Positions 7,291-10,295 of a stretch of DNA of 10,295 nt are shown here, in pieces (position 1 is the stretch's first letter; each line of letters begins with the position of its first letter). The stretch is from positions 1 through 10,295 of the forward strand of contig DICX01000075.1 of assembly GCA_002417825.1 (NCBI GenBank). Reading direction: 5' to 3'. The notes under the pieces are model-generated. The model did no database searches. It was not told the origin of the DNA and saw only the letters and a list, made by a program, of their open reading frames with translations. The translations under genes and the position numbers were made by a program. The stretch is from Lactobacillus sp. UBA5815. Lineage in GTDB: Bacteria; Bacillota; Bacilli; Lactobacillales; Lactobacillaceae.

Positions 7291-9042
7291 TTATTTTGAA
7301 TATCCCAGGTTGAACCAAACGGTTCCTGCCTTTGAAGGCTTTAAGGAATAATTTGTCAACTTATTATTAACGGCTGTGATCGCATAACTATTCGCAATCG
7401 GTACAACATAAGCTTCTTTATTCATGTAAGCCTGCCATTTATGGAATTGTGACACACGATAAGAAGTATTAAAGGCCTTTTGCGAATCGATCGAATCAAG
7501 CAATTTCGTATTTTCTTTTGTTGCAAATCTTGAATAATTATATGGTGCACCTTGTGAATAAAGATCACTAGGTGAAGGTTCGCTTGACAATGCCCAAGCA
7601 CCGATATACATATCAACTTGTGGATCATCGTTCATGACTTTATCATAAAACGAGTTGAACTCGATCAAGCGACCACTTGTCAGAACGACATGAAGTCCCA
7701 TTTTTTTCCATTGTTGGATGTAATTTTGAACGATTGGTTCTTGTGTCGATGAGCCTGTCATTGCGGCTAATCTGATCGTCAGTGGTTTGCCATTTGGCAA
7801 GCGACGATAAGTGCCCTTTTTCTTGAAACCAGCCTTATCAAGAATTTGGTTTCCCTTTTTAATATTGTAGGTATAGCCCTTCAAGTTTTTGTTGTAATAT
7901 TTACCGAATTGAGCTGGAATCAGCGTTGGGACACGGAAAGAAAGACCAGATGAGTATCGTTTGTAGACTTCATTGACATTCATGCCATAAGCAATCGCTT
8001 GGCGTAATGCACGATGATTCATCTTAGCTTTAGGGTTCATGACGTTTTCGCCCTTTTTAGCATCCCATTTACCAACTTTGAAACCTAAGTAAGAATACTG
8101 AAGCGGCACTTGAGCAACAAAGTTGAACCCCTTGGCGTCTTTAACGTTTTGCCACTGAGAATTGATGACATCGATGATATCAAATTTTTGACTCTTGATC
8201 GATTGCGCCACTGAATTCGGTGACAAAACAGATGCCGTGATCTTAGACAAATTTGGCTTACCACGATAATAGTAAGGATTAGGAACCCATTCAACCGATT
8301 GTCCACGAACGATCTTAGACAATTTAAATGGTCCAAAGAAAATCGGATCTTTTCTGACCTTATTATTTGAGGTCAGCTTATTGAATGGGACATCTTTCAA
8401 ATAGTGATATGGTGCAGCAGATTCCCAGAAATAACCATTACCGCTTTGTGTCATTCCTGGCATCATCTTCTTGAAATGAATCACGACGGTTTTGCCATTG
8501 GCACCATCCGGCATTTCAATTCCCGAGATATTCTGTGATTTGCCATCATGATAATCAGCCAAACCAACGATATTGCTCAATGAAGTTGTATACCGCGATG
8601 ACTTAGAACCCTTATTGGCAATGATTTCATATGAATATTCAACGTCTTTAGCAACAAGAGGTTTGCCGTCTGACCATTTTACCTTAGGATTGATCGTGAT
8701 CGTCGCAGTTTTTGCTTGTTTGTTAAGCTTAAGATCTGCAGCGCCGCCATTGACAATCTTGTAGTTATCATCTGTTTTGAATAATGGTTCATTGCCGTAT
8801 TGCATCACCGTGGCGTCAATATTTGAATCCATTAATTCATTCAAAAAGATTCCCGTAAAGGGAGTATCTGTTTCGATTGCAACATTGACTGTGCCGCCTT
8901 TTTTAACTGACTTAGTTGGCACGGCACTTGAAAAATGTGCATTTGTGCTTGTCGTGGAAGCTTGTTTGCCACCACAAGCAGCCATCGTCAAAGCGACTCC
9001 TGACAACAGAGTCACTGTGCCGATCAATTTTGTTTGTTTCAT
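7291..9042 (-). CDS. oppA: Oligopeptide-binding lipoprotein OppA, complete copy (oppA1)
   Basis: This is a 583-residue extracytoplasmic solute-binding protein of the SBP_bac_5/OppA family, the peptide-capturing subunit of an ABC importer. The N-terminus is a lipoprotein signal peptide: basic MKQTK, a hydrophobic stretch and a lipobox ending at C23 (LTMAAC), so the mature protein is lipid-anchored outside the membrane. A Ser/Thr-rich linker (about 26-46) follows. Family features include KWSDGKPLVAKDVEYSYEI at 122-140, FGPFKL near 236-241 and NPYYYRGKPNL at 255-265. The ATG at 9040-9042 has GGAGGAG 8 bases upstream; a longer reading from 9153 would bury the signal peptide behind 37 residues and is rejected. 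It lies downstream of a closely similar copy and ends at a strong terminator. No oppBCDF genes are visible, so it may be an orphan binding protein using a permease encoded elsewhere. Exact substrate (peptide length, pheromone or other) cannot be read from the sequence. Confidence 0.95.
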   Translation of the reverse strand: MKQTKLIGTVTLLSGVALTMAACGGKQASTTSTNAHFSSAVPTKSVKKGGTVNVAIETDTPFTGIFLNELMDSNIDATVMQYGNEPLFKTDDNYKIVNGGAADLKLNKQAKTATITINPKVKWSDGKPLVAKDVEYSYEIIANKGSKSSRYTTSLSNIVGLADYHDGKSQNISGIEMPDGANGKTVVIHFKKMMPGMTQSGNGYFWESAAPYHYLKDVPFNKLTSNNKVRKDPIFFGPFKLSKIVRGQSVEWVPNPYYYRGKPNLSKITASVLSPNSVAQSIKSQKFDIIDVINSQWQNVKDAKGFNFVAQVPLQYSYLGFKVGKWDAKKGENVMNPKAKMNHRALRQAIAYGMNVNEVYKRYSSGLSFRVPTLIPAQFGKYYNKNLKGYTYNIKKGNQILDKAGFKKKGTYRRLPNGKPLTIRLAAMTGSSTQEPIVQNYIQQWKKMGLHVVLTSGRLIEFNSFYDKVMNDDPQVDMYIGAWALSSEPSPSDLYSQGAPYNYSRFATKENTKLLDSIDSQKAFNTSYRVSQFHKWQAYMNKEAYVVPIANSYAITAVNNKLTNYSLKPSKAGTVWFNLGYSK

Positions 9043-9050
9043 ACTGCTTT

Positions 9051-9057
9051 CTCCTCC
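9051..9057 (-). promoter_or_regulatory. oppA1 ribosome binding site
   Basis: The minus strand reads GGAGGAG 8 bases before the ATG at 9040-9042. It fixes the start at the signal peptide MKQTKL and excludes the upstream ATG at 9153. Confidence 0.88.
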
Positions 9058-9099
9058 AATGATTGAGCAAGTTGATAACATCAGACTAACATTAAAATT

Positions 9100-9139
9100 A
9101 AAAAAACACAAAAAGCCATCCAAATTGGATGACTTTTTG
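9100..9139 (-). terminator. Hairpin with T-run between the two oppA genes (probable terminator or attenuator)
   Basis: The stem is CATCCAA/TTGGATG (9117-9131, minimal loop), extended after one C-A mismatch by CAAAAAG/CTTTTTG. On the minus strand it is followed by a T-rich tract (TTTTT at the stem base, then seven T at 9100-9106). It begins about 70 bases after the oppA2 stop and ends about 60 bases before the oppA1 start. The stem is AT-rich and symmetrical, so termination may be partial and could also work from the other strand. The rest of this 168-base spacer (9043-9210) holds no promoter that I find convincing. Confidence 0.65.
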
Positions 9140-9190
9140 CCTTGCAGTTTCATTGGAGAAAGAAATTTTATGAGAAATCAACGACTTCAG

Positions 9191-9210
9191 AAAAATTAAT
9201 TTTAATTTTT
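9191..9210. repeat. AT-only perfect palindrome next to the oppA2 stop codon
   Basis: AAAAATTAA and TTAATTTTT flank two T bases directly beside the oppA2 TAA (9211-9213). With no GC pairs it would make a weak RNA hairpin. It may be chance in an AT-rich spacer or help to stabilise the mRNA end. Confidence 0.4.
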
Positions 9211-10295
9211 TTACTTCTTGTAGCCTAATTTAGACCAAAGGCTGATCGTATCAGATGGCTTCAACGAGTAGTTCGTGAGCTTATTGTTGACAGCCGTGAT
9301 TGAATAACTATTTGCAATTGGCACAACATAAGCTTCTTTGTTCATGTATTCTTGCCACTCGTGGAAAGCCTTCACTCTGTAAGCTGAGTTAAAAGATTTC
9401 TGTGAATCGATACGTGCAAGCAACTCACTCTGTTTCTTCGTAGCAAAACGTGAATAATTGAATGGTGCTTCTTCGTTATACAAATCGTTAGGTGATGGTT
9501 CACTTGATAGTGACCAAGCTCCCATGAACATATCAACTTGTGGATCATCGTTTTGAACCTTGTCATAGAACGAGTTGAACTCAATCAAACGACCCGTCGT
9601 CAAAACCACATGCAAACCAATTTTTTTCCATTGTTGGATGTAATTTTGAACGATTGGCTCCTGCGTTGAAGATCCACTCATTGCGGCTAATCTGATCGTC
9701 AATGGTTTGCCATTTGGCAAGCGACGATAAGTGCCCTTCTTCTTGAAGCCAGCTTTGTCAAGGATTTGGTTGGCTTTCTTGATGTTGTAAGTATAGCCTT
9801 TAGCATTCTTATCGTAATATTTGCCAAATTGAGCTGGAATCAAAGTCGGTATTCTGAACGTCAATCCAGAAGTATAACGTTTGTAAACTTCATTGACGTT
9901 CATTGCATAGGCAATGGCTTGACGCAATGCTCGATTACTCATCTTAGCTTTCGGGTTCATCACGTTCTTGCCAGTTTTGGCATCCCATTTACCAACTTTA
10001 AAGCCTAAGTATGAGTAAGACAACGGCACGTTAGCGATAAAGTTGACGCCCTTTGTGTTCTTCACGTTTTGCCATTGTGAATTAACGACATCCGTAATGT
10101 CAAATTTATGACTCTTGATGGCTTGGGCGGCTGAATTAGGGCTGACCACTGATTCGGTGATCTTGCTCAAGTTAGGCTTACCTTTGTAATAATACTTGTT
10201 TGGTGCCCAAGTTGCAGATTGACCACGAACCAATTTCGTCATCCGGAAAGGACCATAAAACAGTGGGTTTTTACGAATCTTGTTGCTTGAAACCA
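9211..10295 (-). CDS. oppA: Oligopeptide-binding lipoprotein OppA, second copy (oppA2), 5' end cut by window edge
   Basis: The C-terminal 360 residues of a second SBP_bac_5/OppA protein are visible. The frame is open to the right edge, reading ...NPLFYGPFRMTK at the left of the available part, so the internal ATG at 10242 is not the real start. The visible part aligns without gaps to oppA1 from about residue 224 to its end, and I count about 73 differences in 360 positions (roughly 80% identity). About 220 N-terminal residues, including the signal peptide, lie outside the window. Differences cluster at the extreme C-terminus (KPSDTISLWSKLGYKK against KPSKAGTVWFNLGYSK) and before the middle block, while the central stretch (YRRLPNGKPLTIRLAAM and its surroundings) is nearly identical. 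It lies directly upstream of oppA1 in the same direction, so it arose by tandem duplication. Its role is peptide capture for an ABC importer; divergence may have changed substrate range. Confidence 0.94.
   Translation of the reverse strand, partial: VSSNKIRKNPLFYGPFRMTKLVRGQSATWAPNKYYYKGKPNLSKITESVVSPNSAAQAIKSHKFDITDVVNSQWQNVKNTKGVNFIANVPLSYSYLGFKVGKWDAKTGKNVMNPKAKMSNRALRQAIAYAMNVNEVYKRYTSGLTFRIPTLIPAQFGKYYDKNAKGYTYNIKKANQILDKAGFKKKGTYRRLPNGKPLTIRLAAMSGSSTQEPIVQNYIQQWKKIGLHVVLTTGRLIEFNSFYDKVQNDDPQVDMFMGAWSLSSEPSPNDLYNEEAPFNYSRFATKKQSELLARIDSQKSFNSAYRVKAFHEWQEYMNKEAYVVPIANSYSITAVNNKLTNYSLKPSDTISLWSKLGYKK

Noticed and set aside
9043..9153. 37-residue N-terminal extension of oppA1 from the ATG at 9153
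   Set aside because: It would put a lipoprotein signal peptide in the interior, and it reads through the hairpin and the strong GGAGGAG site.
9182..9196. Possible CodY box (core TTCTGAA on the minus strand) downstream of oppA2
   Set aside because: By hand alignment it has five mismatches to the 15-base consensus AATTTTCWGAAAATT and lies at the end of oppA2, not at an evident promoter.
8777..9199. Plus-strand open frame of 140 codons opposite the oppA1 start and spacer
   Set aside because: It is antisense to the oppA1 signal peptide and N-terminal domain and has no recognisable domain. The spacer hairpin and the oppA1 ribosome binding site explain this region better.
9043..9210. T-box or other riboswitch leader upstream of oppA1
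   Set aside because: The spacer is too short for a T-box, has no T-box core sequence, and contains only a simple hairpin with a T-run.
1..10295. Search for a novel mobile, defence or CRISPR-like system
   Set aside because: No repeat arrays, integrase or transposase, toxin-antitoxin pair or unfamiliar gene cluster is present. All large frames on the minus strand are explained by known housekeeping or transporter families.

Overview
The window reads as a chromosomal segment of a low-to-moderate GC Firmicute, most likely a member of Lactobacillaceae. The grounds are the gene order rnc-smc-ftsY-ylxM-ffh, strong AGGAGG-type ribosome binding sites, and OppA lipoproteins of the lactobacillal type. 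This assignment is inferred from gene content and style, not from a search. Every supportable gene lies on the minus strand, so transcription runs from the right end of the window to the left.

Right part (about 7259-10295): two tandem genes for oligopeptide-binding lipoproteins of the SBP_bac_5/OppA family. The upstream copy (oppA2) runs off the right edge and lacks its N-terminal part. The downstream copy (oppA1) is complete, with a lipoprotein signal peptide. The two copies align without gaps at a constant 1920-bp offset and are about 80% identical in protein by hand count, so they are a tandem duplication. A hairpin followed by a T-run lies between them, and a strong intrinsic terminator closes oppA1. 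No permease or ATPase gene of the transporter is visible.

Left and middle part (1-7260): a compact operon that starts at an extended -10 promoter only about 30 bases beyond the oppA1 terminator. It encodes RNase III (rnc), the chromosome-condensing SMC ATPase (smc), the SRP receptor FtsY, the small helix-turn-helix protein YlxM, and the SRP GTPase Ffh, whose C-terminal tail is cut by the left edge. Junctions are tight: 12 bases rnc-smc, a 14-base overlap smc-ftsY, 94 bases ftsY-ylxM and 5 bases ylxM-ffh.

FtsY, Ffh and YlxM belong to co-translational membrane targeting. RNase III matures the SRP RNA in Bacillus subtilis, which links rnc to the same pathway. SMC, with ScpA/ScpB encoded elsewhere, organises the nucleoid. 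The OppA lipoproteins are themselves exported and would capture peptides at the cell surface. I found no CRISPR, tRNA, rRNA, transposon, phage or defence system. This is an ordinary housekeeping locus next to a duplicated accessory transporter gene, and the noteworthy points are mainly about the duplication and the regulatory junctions.
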